From NCBI RefSeq assembly GCF_016623615.1, contig NZ_JAEHFX010000007.1, positions 124,001 to 188,000 on the forward strand: DNA of 64,000 bases, written 5' to 3'. Below, piece by piece: positions 1-8,787 of the stretch. Position 1 is the first letter of the stretch. Each line of letters opens with the position of its first letter. The stretch is from Adhaeribacter terrigena (lineage in GTDB: Bacteria > Bacteroidota > Bacteroidia > Cytophagales > Hymenobacteraceae). Both the position numbers and the translations under genes were made by a program. The notes below the pieces were generated by a model. The model was not told where the DNA came from. It made no database searches and was given only the letters and a program-made list of their open reading frames with translations.

Positions 1-111
1 CTACAAAATTCCTGAAATCAATAATTCCAAATTCTACCATTTCAACCTTCAACACTGCAATAATTCGAAAATCCAACAATTCACTCAATCACCAATTCTC
101 TCATTCCCTCC

Positions 112-135
112 TTCAACCATTCAACCATTCAACCA
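112..135. repeat. Octamer tandem repeat
   Basis: Three exact copies of the octamer TTCAACCA lie head to tail in an AT-rich, pyrimidine-biased stretch (1-205) that has no gene. It is a simple-sequence tract upstream of the methyltransferase gene; no function is evident. Confidence 0.8.
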
Positions 136-205
136 TTAAATCATTAGAAACTAACCCAAACCTCCAGTGCTGCGTACTGCCGGATGCAAACCGATAACCT
201 GAATC

Positions 206-979
206 ATGGCTTCCCGAAACTTACGTGCGCATTTTCCGCGGGCTACTACTTACGATCCGCAATGGGTGCAGCAGCACTCTATGGGCGAAAACGTACTTTT
301 TAACCTCGAAAGTTTAACCGAAAAAATAAAGCTGAAACCGGGCATGCGCGTGCTCGATCTGGGTTGCGGCAAAGCCATCAGCTCGGTTTTTCTGGCTACC
401 GAATTTGGCGTGCAGGTGTGGGCAGTAGATGAAGCCATTTCGGCCACCGAAAACCTGGAGCGCATAAAAGAAGGCAAAGTTGAAGACAAAGTTTTCCCGA
501 TCCAGGCCGATGCCCGGGCGCTGCCCTTCCCGGAAAATTATTTCGATGCCGTTATGGTAGTTGATTCTTACACCTATTTCGGTACCGACGAAAAATACCT
601 GCCCTACATTTGCCGTTTCCTGAAACCCGCCGGCGTGATTGCCATTGCCGATGTGTGCTTTACCCGCGAAATAGAAACCCTGAAACAGGTGCCGCCTTTT
701 CTGCGCAAAGATTTTCAGCATTACTGGTATTTCATTCATTCTATAGCCTGGTGGAAAAAACTCTGGGAAAAAACCGGGCTGGTAGAAATAACCTGCGCCG
801 AGGAACTACCGGGCAAAGAACTGGTGCGTAAAGAATATGTGCGCTATTATGAAGACAATCCTAAAAAGGACGCTTTTGCCCGGGCATTAATGCAGGATAA
901 AGAGCAGCTTATTTCTTTTTTCCGGCTCATCGGGCGGCGCACTTCGCAGGAAGCTTACCTGCAATCTTACAAAAAATAA
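206..979 (+). CDS. Class I SAM-dependent methyltransferase
   Basis: A 257-residue cytosolic protein with a Rossmann-type methyltransferase fold. SAM-binding motif I is clear (VLDLGCGKA, near residue 49), followed by the acidic end of strand 2 (VWAVDEA) and the motif around DARALPFPENYFDAV that lines the SAM pocket. The C-terminal half (WYFIHSIAWW, then a helical end) is probably the substrate cap. The family fits small-molecule methyltransferases of the Methyltransf_11/25 type, but nothing in the sequence or neighbourhood identifies the acceptor. It stands alone: an outer-membrane protein gene follows after about 80 bases that include a copy of the 35-bp dispersed repeat. The ATG at 206 has no strong Shine-Dalgarno sequence, as usual in Bacteroidota. 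Confidence 0.85.
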   Translation: MASRNLRAHFPRATTYDPQWVQQHSMGENVLFNLESLTEKIKLKPGMRVLDLGCGKAISSVFLATEFGVQVWAVDEAISATENLERIKEGKVEDKVFPIQADARALPFPENYFDAVMVVDSYTYFGTDEKYLPYICRFLKPAGVIAIADVCFTREIETLKQVPPFLRKDFQHYWYFIHSIAWWKKLWEKTGLVEITCAEELPGKELVRKEYVRYYEDNPKKDAFARALMQDKEQLISFFRLIGRRTSQEAYLQSYKK

Positions 980-1001
980 ACGTCGGCAAAGCTTTTAGTT
1001 T

Positions 1002-1026
1002 TCAGACCCAAAAAGATACCTTTTTT
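1002..1026 (-). repeat. Dispersed 35-bp repeat copy (AAAACGSTA family)
   Basis: The stretch reads, on the minus strand, AAAAAAGGTATCTTTTTGGG followed by an A-rich tail. It matches the family core AAAACGSTAKSSTTTY plus GG with one change. It lies between the methyltransferase and the barrel protein genes. Confidence 0.55.
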
Positions 1027-1057
1027 ACCTACCCGAAAAAAGATTTTTTGCGTACAA

Positions 1058-1633
1058 ATGCCTAACTCTTCAAGGTTTATGAAAAATTACGCGTCGCTTT
1101 TAAAAATCATTTTCTGCATTGGCATGTTGGTTTTGCTTGGTTTTAAAGGTCAGGCGCAGCAACAGCAAAAAGGCCAGGTCCGCAACCTGAACGGCGGCCC
1201 GATCGTGGAATATTACAACGCGGTAGGGCTCCGGCTGGGCAATCAGTTTGGCATAACCGGCAAGCACTTTATGCGCGAAGGTAATGCTATCGAAATTATA
1301 GTGGGCAGCCACCTGGGCCGGAAAGGCGTTACTGGTACGTTTCTATACGAGTTTCACCGTAATGCTTTTGAAGCCAAAAGGTTGCTTTGGTATTATGGCG
1401 GTGGCGGGCACGTAGGCTATTTCAAATACAACGAATATTACGAGCCCGACAATAACCGTTATAACCGCTCCGGCAACTTTGTAACTGTTGGCGCCGATGG
1501 CATTATTGGCCTGGAATATGGTTTAGGAATTGTACCGCTAGCCATAAGCGCCGACGTAAAACCGTACCTGAATTTAATTGGTGGGGAAGCTGCGGGTGTA
1601 GATGGGGCGATCTCTGTCCGCTATGTTTTTTAG
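1058..1633 (+). CDS. Putative outer-membrane beta-barrel protein
   Basis: A 191-residue protein with an N-terminal signal peptide whose hydrophobic core is IIFCIGMLVLLGF and whose cleavage is probably after GQAQ. An alternative start at 1079 (residue 8) gives a more typical signal peptide. The mature part alternates short amphipathic strands with glycine/tyrosine-rich turns (YYGGGGHVGYF, GADGIIGLEYGLG) and ends in aromatic Phe, as outer-membrane barrels do. It resembles the small 8-stranded barrels common in Cytophagales. I recognise no specific family and no ligand. It is followed by a long non-coding stretch, so it is probably monocistronic. Confidence 0.65.
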   Translation: MPNSSRFMKNYASLLKIIFCIGMLVLLGFKGQAQQQQKGQVRNLNGGPIVEYYNAVGLRLGNQFGITGKHFMREGNAIEIIVGSHLGRKGVTGTFLYEFHRNAFEAKRLLWYYGGGGHVGYFKYNEYYEPDNNRYNRSGNFVTVGADGIIGLEYGLGIVPLAISADVKPYLNLIGGEAAGVDGAISVRYVF

Positions 1634-2492
1634 TTTTTTATTTTGTTTTCTGTGCGTAAATGAAGCCAGGAAGGGTTAGATCTTAGTTTTTTTCTTTTGA
1701 AATTTTATCTATCATCTCGATGATAGGAGAGATCTCATCACGTTGGTAGTAATGTTTGCTATTGCGTTTTCAGGTCAGAAAGGATACCTTTTTTATAGCG
1801 AGCTTCAGATCTTAATTATTAATGTTTAATTATTAATTAAACATTCTCCCTCCAGCCGGGTGGCTTCGTTTCTGCGTTCGCGGCTGCAACCTTACCTGCC
1901 CTACCGGGCTGCCTGAAGGCACCGGTAAGCTTGGAGGCCGCTCTCACAGAAACTGGTATCATGCTCCTTTGTAGCCCGCTTCTTTTTAGTTTAGTTTTCT
2001 TCAGACCTTGGTTTTCAGGAAACGCTGCGCTGGCGATAGGCGTGAAACAACCACCCCCAACCCCTCCTTGGAAAGGAGGGGAGCTTTTGCTTCCTGCTTC
2101 CATTGAGTTTCTAAGAATGAAAGCATAGCATTTTATATTCTTTGGATTGCGGAATAGCTTCTAAAATTAAAGCTGGCTACGAATAGCTCCCCGCCTGGAC
2201 AGGAGGGGTTGGGGGTCGTTGACTACATTATCTGATCAAAAGCAGCTGATTTAGTTATTTAAATAAGGTCGATTCTGAAAATTCTTTAATTGGCTACGCC
2301 CAACTTCGTTTCTGTAAAGCCTGATTCAGACAAACGAAAAATCCTGCCAATCCCAAAAATCCTTAAAATCGTGTTCAGACAAATATTGATCGGATACTGT
2401 GCGGATAGGTCGCAACCTGTCCCTACAAGTTCTCTCCAAATCATAAAACCCTGAAAATTTTAGTTCAGACAACTTTCCTAAACTGGCTGCAT
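1634..2492. other. Gene-free, repeat-rich interval (859 bp)
   Basis: No convincing gene lies here; the short open frames (1837-2128) lack signals and run through repeats. It holds dispersed 35-bp repeat copies near 1777-1794 and 2117-2134 (both minus orientation), an inverted pair of CCCCTCC-type palindromes (2051-2084 and 2185-2218), a half palindrome resembling CAACCTGTCCCTAC (2410-2428), and a stretch 2339-2384 (AATCCT...CGTGTTCAGAC) that recurs at 49025-49073. It appears to be a landing site for intergenic repeats. Confidence 0.7.
2051..2218. repeat. REP-like inverted pair, gene-free
   Basis: The left arm (2051-2084) has a palindrome CCCCTCC-TTGGAAA-GGAGGGG preceded by CCCCCAA. The right arm (2185-2218) is its inverted counterpart, CTCCCCGCC-TGGAC-AGGAGGGG followed by TTGGGGG. 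About 100 bases separate the arms and carry one dispersed-repeat copy. The same family recurs at 36849, 39803, 41842 and their partners. Confidence 0.8.
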
Positions 2493-3482
2493 TTACTTCG
2501 GCAATTCTATATCGAAATACGTGCTGGTGAAACCACCAAAATAACCGTAACCTTTTTCCAGATTGCCGAGCACGCGGGTTTGTTCTGCGAAAGGATTATT
2601 GCCGTTATCGTTATACATCTTCAGACTTTTCAGGAACTTGAAGGTATCTTCGGTAATGCTGTGCACATAAATGCGGAGGTAACGCGGTGGTGTATTAGCT
2701 TTACCGTAGTAGAGCATGGCCTTGCGGGTAAAGCTAACGGTGTTGCCGTTAAAGGTTTTGTCGTCGAAGGGATTGGCGTCGCCGTACAGGATCGGGGAAA
2801 AATGGATGTTTTGAAATTCGTTGCCCACCAAAGCCGCATCTTCATCGGTTTCTTCCTGAAATACATCCCGGCCGTTGGCCACGTAACGGTCATCGAGCAA
2901 TACGCCGTAAAGGACGTAGTAATTATTTTCAGAACCGTTATCGGGCAGACTGATGCTTACGCGTCCCTGAACTATGGCAAAATTTCCGCCCGGCTCTTCA
3001 GCACTTATCTTTTGAAAAGAAGCCCGTAAACCGGAAAGCGCCGACGGCATGGTCAGTTTTCCGGTTACGGTCTCGTAATTCGGGGCAGAAACGGAAAGGG
3101 TATATTTCTGTCCCGGCTGGGCTTTGAAACGGGTAACAGGTTCGTAATAGCCATCGTCAGAAGCGCCATAGCCGAAGCCGTTGCTGCGTTTAAAGGTTTC
3201 TACCACATTGCCATGCTGGTCGGTTACCGTAAGCATCGCATCGTTCACGCCTTTCAGTTCTGCACCGGAATAAATGCTTTGGCTGTGGTTTATGTAAGGC
3301 TGGTACTGCGGAAATAACTGGTAAAACAAGGTATCGGGTTCCTGGTCGGGCAACATGTAGCGCACCGCTAATTTAGGCGTATGCGCCGGTATGGGCACTT
3401 CTACTACGGTTTCGCAGGCAGAAAACGAGATGACAGCCAGAAAGGCGGCCGCCAGTTGAGCAGTTTTTTGCAACATTTTCAT
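2493..3482 (-). CDS. DUF4249 family lipoprotein
   Basis: A 329-residue protein with a lipoprotein signal peptide (lipobox ISFSAC, Cys near residue 23) and the DUF4249 pattern: PAHTPKLAVRYMLPDQEPDT, a paired beta-sandwich region, then the conserved YLRIYVHSITEDTFKFLKSL segment near the C-terminus. Genes of this family sit beside TonB-dependent receptors in Bacteroidota, and here the receptor gene ends only 7 bases upstream of this start, so the two are one operon. By analogy with SusD it may act as a surface accessory to the receptor, but the ligand is unknown. The start codon overlaps a copy of the dispersed 35-bp repeat (CATAGCGTTTTTAAAAC at 3480-3496). Confidence 0.85.
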   Translation of the reverse strand: MKMLQKTAQLAAAFLAVISFSACETVVEVPIPAHTPKLAVRYMLPDQEPDTLFYQLFPQYQPYINHSQSIYSGAELKGVNDAMLTVTDQHGNVVETFKRSNGFGYGASDDGYYEPVTRFKAQPGQKYTLSVSAPNYETVTGKLTMPSALSGLRASFQKISAEEPGGNFAIVQGRVSISLPDNGSENNYYVLYGVLLDDRYVANGRDVFQEETDEDAALVGNEFQNIHFSPILYGDANPFDDKTFNGNTVSFTRKAMLYYGKANTPPRYLRIYVHSITEDTFKFLKSLKMYNDNGNNPFAEQTRVLGNLEKGYGYFGGFTSTYFDIELPK

Positions 3483-3489
3483 AGCGTTT

Positions 3490-5865
3490 TTAAAACTTAA
3501 AGCTTTTAGAGAAAGACGGCAGGATCGGGAATAAACTTATCTGCTTGAAAACCGCCGTCGGGCGACCATTGCCGGTATCGTAGCCTTCTTCCAGACGCAG
3601 GAAATAGGGATTTTTGCGGTTGTATGCATTGTAAATGCTGAAGCTGTTCACGGTTTCGCCCCATTTTTTCTTCTTGGTCTGGTTTAAACTCAGGTCTAAA
3701 CGGTGGTAAGGCGCCATCCGGAATTTATTGCGGCTGCCGATGTCTTCTATGGTGTTGTAGCTGCCAATGCCGTAACGGGCTTCGGCCAGGGTGACCGCAT
3801 TTCCGGTGCCGTAAACCCAGGTTCCGGAAACTGTAATATTGTCCTTCAGCTGGTGCGAAACCACTATGGAAATATCGTGGCGGCGGTCGTATTTATAAGG
3901 GTACATTTCGCCGCCGTTCAGCTCCGGGAATTTGCGGTTGGCCCAGGCCAGCGTGTATCCTACCCAACCGGTGGTTTTGCCCAGCTTCTTCTGCACAAAA
4001 AACTCCGTACCGTAGCTCCAACCTTCGCCGGAAGTAACTTTATCCTGCCAGTTATTATCGGTAGTTCCTAAAAAGTCTGCCCCTTCGCTGTACTCGATCA
4101 GGTGGTTCATGGCTTTGTAATAGCTTTCGATGCTTACTTCCACGGCTTCGTCGAATAAGGTGCGGGTTACGCCAAGGGCCACCTGATCGGCGAGCTGCGG
4201 ACGAACTTTGCCGGTGGCCGGAACCCAAAGGTCGGTTGGCAGATCGATACCGCTGTTGGTAAGTAAGTGAATGAATTGGGATGTGCGGGCGTAAGAAGCT
4301 TTGGCGCTCCAATTCTCATTTAAAATGAACCGGGCCGAAACGCGGGGCTCCAGCGAGTGATAAAGCTTTTTGTCTACGTAAAAACCGGCCAGGCGCAAAC
4401 CGGCATTCACTTTCAGCAGGTCGGTAATTTTTATATCGTCTTCCACGTAAACGCCGCTTTCGTGGCCCAAGGTCTGGGAAAAGAAATTATTGTTGGCCGC
4501 GCCCGGTTCCGGGTTCGATTCTTCTATCTGTAACGCGCCCGGTTTAAAACTGTGCTTGATATACTGCGCGCCGAAACGGATGTAATGGTTGGTGCTCGGC
4601 GTATAATCGAAATCGGTTTTCAAACTAAAATCGCGGATGTTGGAGAAATAATTCAGCGAGAACTTCTCGGTTTCCAGCTCGCCCCGATCGTTGCGGAACT
4701 GGGTGGTTTGCTCGTTGCCGATATCGAACTGGTATTTGGTGTAGGTTAAATGCGTATTGGCGAAAAGCTTATTATTGATGATGCGGTTCCAGCGCAAAGC
4801 GGAAGTTAAATTTCCCCAGCCCACGTGCATCTTATCTTCCAGCTCCGAATCGTCGAACTGGCCGTAGAATTTATCGTAGCCGGTGTAGGCGCTTAAATAC
4901 AGGCGGTCGCGCTGGCTGATCTTATAATTGACTTTGCCGTTCAGATCGTAAAAATAATACCCGAAAACGCCGTTCTCTTTATTCATGAAAGGCCGGGCCA
5001 GTATATCGATGTAGGTGCGGCGGGCCGAAACAATAAAGGAGGCTTTATCTTCTTTGATCGGGCCTTCCAGGGTAACTTTTGAAGCAATGATACCCACCGA
5101 AGCTTCGCCCTGAAATTCCTTCATGTTGCCTTCTTTCATATTAATATCGAGCACCGAAGAAAGCCGGCCGCCGTAGCGCGCCGGGAAACCGCCTTTTATC
5201 AGCTCCACGTTATTGAGGGCGTCGGCGTTGAAAACCGAGAAGAAACCGAACAGGTGTGAGGCGTTGTAAACCGGCGTGCCGTCGAGCAGGATCAGGTTCT
5301 GGTCGGGGCTGCCGCCGCGCACGTATAAACCGGTGCTGCCTTCGCCCCCGCTTTGCACGCCCGGCAACAGCTGCAGGGTTTTCAAAACGTCTACTTCGCC
5401 AAACAAAGCCGGCAACGTTTTAATCTGCGCAATGGGCACCGAAATAGTACTCATGCGCGTGCTTTCGCGGATCTTCTCTTCTTTGGTGCCTACAATTTCT
5501 ACCGTTTTTAGTTCGTTGTTGGCCGTCAGGTTGAAGTTTTGCTCCAGGTCACGGTTCAGAAAAATATTAAAGGAAAGCCGCTCATAACCCAGGTACGAAA
5601 CGATCAGGCTGATAGAATCCTGTGGCAGCGTGATGCTGTAGAAACCGTAATTGTTGGTGGTGGTGCCCTGCCCGGTTTTCGGGTTGAAAATACCTACGCC
5701 GATCAGGTTTTCGCCGGTCTGCTTGTCGCGCACGAAGCCGTTGATGGTAAATTTTGCCTGCTGGGCCCAGGCGGCACCCGGACTTAACAGCAGGAACAGG
5801 CATGCAAAAGCCAGCAGATTACCCGGTTTGCGAAACAGGTGAAGGCGCGTAAAAAACGGTATCAT
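3490..5865 (-). CDS. TonB-dependent receptor with carboxypeptidase-like N-domain
   Basis: A 791-residue outer-membrane transporter. After a signal peptide (LLSPGAAWAQQ) comes a CarboxypepD_reg-like domain (about residues 38-115, FTINGFVRDKQTGENLIGVG), then a plug domain (about 140-245, with GLYVRGGSPDQNLILLDG and GGFPARYGGRLSSVLDI) and a 22-strand-type barrel ending in aromatic Phe (SKSFKF). It would import a large substrate using TonB energy. There is no SusD; the DUF4249 partner 7 bases downstream fits the non-glycan receptor type. Regulation is not evident, although a dispersed 35-bp repeat copy (5849-5870) spans the start codon. The coding frame is intact. Confidence 0.92.
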   Translation of the reverse strand: MIPFFTRLHLFRKPGNLLAFACLFLLLSPGAAWAQQAKFTINGFVRDKQTGENLIGVGIFNPKTGQGTTTNNYGFYSITLPQDSISLIVSYLGYERLSFNIFLNRDLEQNFNLTANNELKTVEIVGTKEEKIRESTRMSTISVPIAQIKTLPALFGEVDVLKTLQLLPGVQSGGEGSTGLYVRGGSPDQNLILLDGTPVYNASHLFGFFSVFNADALNNVELIKGGFPARYGGRLSSVLDINMKEGNMKEFQGEASVGIIASKVTLEGPIKEDKASFIVSARRTYIDILARPFMNKENGVFGYYFYDLNGKVNYKISQRDRLYLSAYTGYDKFYGQFDDSELEDKMHVGWGNLTSALRWNRIINNKLFANTHLTYTKYQFDIGNEQTTQFRNDRGELETEKFSLNYFSNIRDFSLKTDFDYTPSTNHYIRFGAQYIKHSFKPGALQIEESNPEPGAANNNFFSQTLGHESGVYVEDDIKITDLLKVNAGLRLAGFYVDKKLYHSLEPRVSARFILNENWSAKASYARTSQFIHLLTNSGIDLPTDLWVPATGKVRPQLADQVALGVTRTLFDEAVEVSIESYYKAMNHLIEYSEGADFLGTTDNNWQDKVTSGEGWSYGTEFFVQKKLGKTTGWVGYTLAWANRKFPELNGGEMYPYKYDRRHDISIVVSHQLKDNITVSGTWVYGTGNAVTLAEARYGIGSYNTIEDIGSRNKFRMAPYHRLDLSLNQTKKKKWGETVNSFSIYNAYNRKNPYFLRLEEGYDTGNGRPTAVFKQISLFPILPSFSKSFKF

Positions 5866-6033
5866 TTCTAAAGGAAAAAGTAGTTGAGCAAGGCAACAGT
5901 TACCTGATAATGAGGTTAAAACCGGCCGAAACGTTGCATGGCTTCCGCCGGTTTTAACAATTCATCACAAGTTAACAATTTCTACTAAATCCTCAGACAA
6001 GTTTTCCGTGAACGACCCTTAGTGGCTTTGAAA

Positions 6034-6061
6034 AAAACGGTAGGGTTTGGGCAGGATAAAG
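6034..6061 (+). repeat. Dispersed 35-bp repeat copy (AAAACGSTA family)
   Basis: Core AAAACGGTAGGGTTTGGG followed by an A-rich tail. A near-identical copy lies at 19688-19715. It is intergenic, upstream of the TonB receptor operon. Confidence 0.75.
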
Positions 6062-6101
6062 TCACGGTATGCTTGCGAGCAGGAAGGCTTTGAACTGGCA
6101 C

Positions 6102-6130
6102 TTTTTCCGCCCGAAAGCATAGCGTTTTTA
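6102..6130 (-). repeat. Dispersed 35-bp repeat copy (AAAACGSTA family)
   Basis: Minus-strand reading TAAAAACGCTATGCTTTC then GGGC and an A-rich tail, a full match to the family consensus. It lies just outside the rimK terminator. Confidence 0.8.
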
Positions 6131-6135
6131 AAGAA

Positions 6136-6170
6136 AAAATCCCGCTCCTTTTTACAGGCAGCGGGATTTT
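6136..6170 (-). terminator. rimK rho-independent terminator
   Basis: A perfect 11-bp stem (AAAATCCCGCT / AGCGGGATTTT) closes a 13-base loop and is followed on the minus strand by T-rich sequence, 10 bases past the rimK stop codon. Confidence 0.85.
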
Positions 6171-6179
6171 AAATGCAAA

Positions 6180-7094
6180 TTAATGCGGGCTGGTCTTTTT
6201 GGCTGGTTTCTTCTTTTTCTTCACTACCAACTCTTCGGTAAACTCAATGATCTTGCCGGCGATGTCGAGTTTGGTGGCTTTTTCGATTCCTTCCAGCCCC
6301 GGCGAAGAATTCACTTCCAGGATAAGCGGGCCGCGTTTCGATTGCAGCATGTCTACGCCGGCAATGTCCAGGCCCAGGGTTTTAGCTGCGAGCAAAGCTG
6401 CAGCTTTTTCGGCGCGGGTTAGTTTTACCAGGCTGCCGGTGCCGCCACGATGCAGGTTACTCCGGAATTCACCTTCTTTGCCCTGCCGTTTCATGGCGCC
6501 TACCACTTCGCCGTTCACAATAAAAGCCCGGATGTCGGCACCGTTGGCTTCCCGGATAAATTCCTGCACAATGATGCGGGCTTTTAAATTATGGAACGCT
6601 TCAATTACCGATTCAGCCGCTTTTTCGGTTTCGGCTAAAACCACGCCTAAGCCCTGCGTGCCTTCCAGCAGTTTAATTACGAGCGGAGCGCCGCCTACCT
6701 GGTTTATTAGTTCCTTTACTTTTACGCCGTAATTGGTAAAAGCTGTTTTGGGCATGCCCAGACCAGCTTTGGAAAGGATCTGCAAACAGCGCAGCTTATC
6801 ACGGGACCGCACAATGGCCTGCGAATCTACGGGACTTTTCACTTTCATCATTTCGAACTGGCGCACCACGGCCGTGCCGTAAAACGTAACCGAAGCGCCG
6901 ATGCGCGGAATAATGGCATCGATGCCGGTCAGCTTTTCGCCTTTGTACATAATATAAGGGTCGCCGGCTTCTATGATCAGGTCGCATTTTAAATGGTCGA
7001 GCACCAGTACGTCGTGGCCGCGTTGTTGGGCCGCTTCCACCAAACGGCGGGTGGAGTATAATTTAGCATTCCGCGAAAGGATCGCAATCTTCAT
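6180..7094 (-). CDS. rimK: Ribosomal protein S6 glutamate ligase RimK
   Basis: A 304-residue ATP-grasp enzyme that adds glutamate to the C-terminus of ribosomal protein S6. The typical RimK N-terminus ([18 protein letters not shown]) is followed by the pre-ATP-grasp domain (DAIIPRIG), the ATP-grasp core ([36 protein letters not shown]) and the metal-binding end ([17 protein letters not shown]). Length fits the family apart from a lysine-rich tail ([15 protein letters not shown]). A RimB-like protease gene lies further upstream on the same strand (8788-9273), but a glycosyltransferase gene on the other strand lies between them. A TAnnTTTG element (minus strand, 7200-7207) is a likely promoter, giving a leader of about 100 bases. 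Confidence 0.93.
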   Translation of the reverse strand: MKIAILSRNAKLYSTRRLVEAAQQRGHDVLVLDHLKCDLIIEAGDPYIMYKGEKLTGIDAIIPRIGASVTFYGTAVVRQFEMMKVKSPVDSQAIVRSRDKLRCLQILSKAGLGMPKTAFTNYGVKVKELINQVGGAPLVIKLLEGTQGLGVVLAETEKAAESVIEAFHNLKARIIVQEFIREANGADIRAFIVNGEVVGAMKRQGKEGEFRSNLHRGGTGSLVKLTRAEKAAALLAAKTLGLDIAGVDMLQSKRGPLILEVNSSPGLEGIEKATKLDIAGKIIEFTEELVVKKKKKPAKKTSPH

Positions 7095-7199
7095 GTTGAG
7101 TTTTTTTCAGTTATCGGAAATTTAGGCGGCCGGTTTCATGTCCGTAAAAGATCATTTTTAAAAATTTAAAAGCCTACTTTTGAAAAATGATCTGACGGG

Positions 7200-7207
7200 C
7201 AAATATA
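7200..7207 (-). promoter_or_regulatory. Likely -7 promoter element of rimK
   Basis: TATATTTG on the minus strand matches the Bacteroidota -7 consensus TAnnTTTG. I see no clear -33 partner, so support is partial. Confidence 0.4.
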
Positions 7208-7265
7208 CGGTATCCGGATTGCTCCGGAGGCGGCCTTGCCAACTTATTCTTAATTCTTTTTTCGG

Positions 7266-8771
7266 ATGAATGTTTATCCAAAACACTTTCCTACCCTGTC
7301 GCTAACGCCCGGATTCTGGCAAAAGCTGGCGTGGCTGGTGCTGGCCGCCGGTATTTTACTCCGGCTGGCGATCTGGTGGCAGCAACGGCCCATTCTGCTG
7401 GACGAAGCAAACCTTATACGCAATTATGTAGAAAGGTCTTACGGCGGCCTTTTCCAGAACCTGGATTATGAGCAATACGCGCCGCCGCTTTTTTCGGTAA
7501 TGGTAAAAGCCTGCCTCGATCTGTTTGGCAATAATGAATTATCGGCCCGGCTTTTTCCCTTATTGTGCAGCATTGCCACGCTGCTTTTATTTTACGGCCT
7601 CAGCCTTCGCTTTCTCAATCTGCCGGCCGCAACCGCCGCTTTAGCCTTCCTCGCCTTCGGAAAGATCTTTATAGATTATGCCACGCAATGCAAGCAATAC
7701 GCAGCCGACGGCCTGGCTACCTTGCTTTTGCTGGAGCTCTTTTTCCGTATCCCTCCGCCAAACGGTTTTAACCGGAATACGCTTCTCTGGAGCCTGATCG
7801 GGGCGGTAATTACCTGGTTTTCCATGCCATCGGTGTTTATGCTGGCCGGAATTGGTATTTACTGGCTCATAAAAAGCTGGCAAACGAAAAGCAAAACCGC
7901 CTTTTGGGGAAGGATTTTTGCCGGTTGCTGCTGGGTTGCCAGTTTTGCGGTTTACTTCCTGCTGCTGCTACAGCATAACGCCCAATCCGATTATCTTCAG
8001 AATTATCACCGTGATTATTTCCTGGCTTTCCCGCCACAAAATATAGCCGATCTGCAATTACTGGGCAGCCAATTAGGCCGCATCGTTTCAAAAGCCATTG
8101 GAAAAACGGCAATAGCCAAAATACTGACCGGCCTTGCCTTAGCTGCTATTTTATGGCAACTCGTGATCCGGCGGAAAGAAGCGCGTTACCAGTTAATTTT
8201 GTGGCTGCTTATAATGCCCATTCTTTTTTGCTTTACGGCTTCGGCTTTAAAATATTATTCGCTGCTGGCCAGGCTTACGTTATTTTTTATGCCGCTGCTT
8301 ATCCTGCTGGTATTTCTGGGTTTACAAAGCCTTGCTAAGAACCGCCTCGTTTCCGGCATAAACACCATTCTGGTATTGGTTGTACTAGGGAATTCGCAGG
8401 AGCTTACGGCCATCAATAAAGCCTTCCACAGCGATTTTGCCGAAGTGCGGGATGGCCTGAAATTTATTGCCCGCCAGCAACAACCTGGCGAAGTAATTAT
8501 TGCTTCTGATGATGTGCTGCCGGTGGTGCGCTATTATACTCAACATCACCAAACGCCGCTTCGCGTGCAACATATGGATCTGACCAAACTGGGTTACGGC
8601 AAACCTTTAACAACCAAACTTGATTCCCTGCGCCGCCTGGGTTACCAAAAGGTTTGGATAGTAGCCAGCATTCATGATCCGGCTTTTGCAGAAATTCCGG
8701 CCCAACCGGAACGGATCTTAAAACGGGTGGATCATTATTTCAGCTATGCATTGCTTTATAAACTGCAGTAA
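7266..8771 (+). CDS. Multi-spanning membrane glycosyltransferase (GT39/GT83-like)
   Basis: A 501-residue integral membrane protein with roughly 11-12 hydrophobic segments. The first periplasmic loop holds the acidic motif expected of polyprenyl-phosphate-sugar transferases (LLDEANLIRNYVERSYGGLF, near residues 44-65), followed by YEQYAPPLFSVMVKACLDLFGNNELSARLFPLL, the pattern of the ArnT/PMT-like group (shown here only as a description of the region around residues 72-105). A soluble C-terminal domain (about 380-501) follows. It would move a sugar from a lipid carrier to an unknown acceptor on the outer side of the inner membrane. The gene lies alone on the plus strand between two minus-strand genes that normally belong together (rimK and rimB-like). 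Confidence 0.7.
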   Translation: MNVYPKHFPTLSLTPGFWQKLAWLVLAAGILLRLAIWWQQRPILLDEANLIRNYVERSYGGLFQNLDYEQYAPPLFSVMVKACLDLFGNNELSARLFPLLCSIATLLLFYGLSLRFLNLPAATAALAFLAFGKIFIDYATQCKQYAADGLATLLLLELFFRIPPPNGFNRNTLLWSLIGAVITWFSMPSVFMLAGIGIYWLIKSWQTKSKTAFWGRIFAGCCWVASFAVYFLLLLQHNAQSDYLQNYHRDYFLAFPPQNIADLQLLGSQLGRIVSKAIGKTAIAKILTGLALAAILWQLVIRRKEARYQLILWLLIMPILFCFTASALKYYSLLARLTLFFMPLLILLVFLGLQSLAKNRLVSGINTILVLVVLGNSQELTAINKAFHSDFAEVRDGLKFIARQQQPGEVIIASDDVLPVVRYYTQHHQTPLRVQHMDLTKLGYGKPLTTKLDSLRRLGYQKVWIVASIHDPAFAEIPAQPERILKRVDHYFSYALLYKLQ

Positions 8772-8787
8772 TCAGCGGCTTCAAATT

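Larger units (their letters stand above)
5866..6179. other. Non-coding interval with two dispersed repeats
   Basis: Upstream region of the TonB receptor and downstream region of rimK. It contains a plus-orientation dispersed repeat (6034-6061), a minus-orientation one (6102-6130) and the rimK terminator (6136-6170). I see no small gene. Confidence 0.7.

Noticed and set aside
112-135. Octamer repeats as a possible CRISPR or origin iteron
   Set aside because: The units are directly adjacent with no spacers, and there is no DnaA-box cluster or replication gene nearby.
1837-2128. Short open frames in both directions within the repeat-rich gap
   Set aside because: They run through REP-like palindromes, have no signal or domain and conflict with each other.
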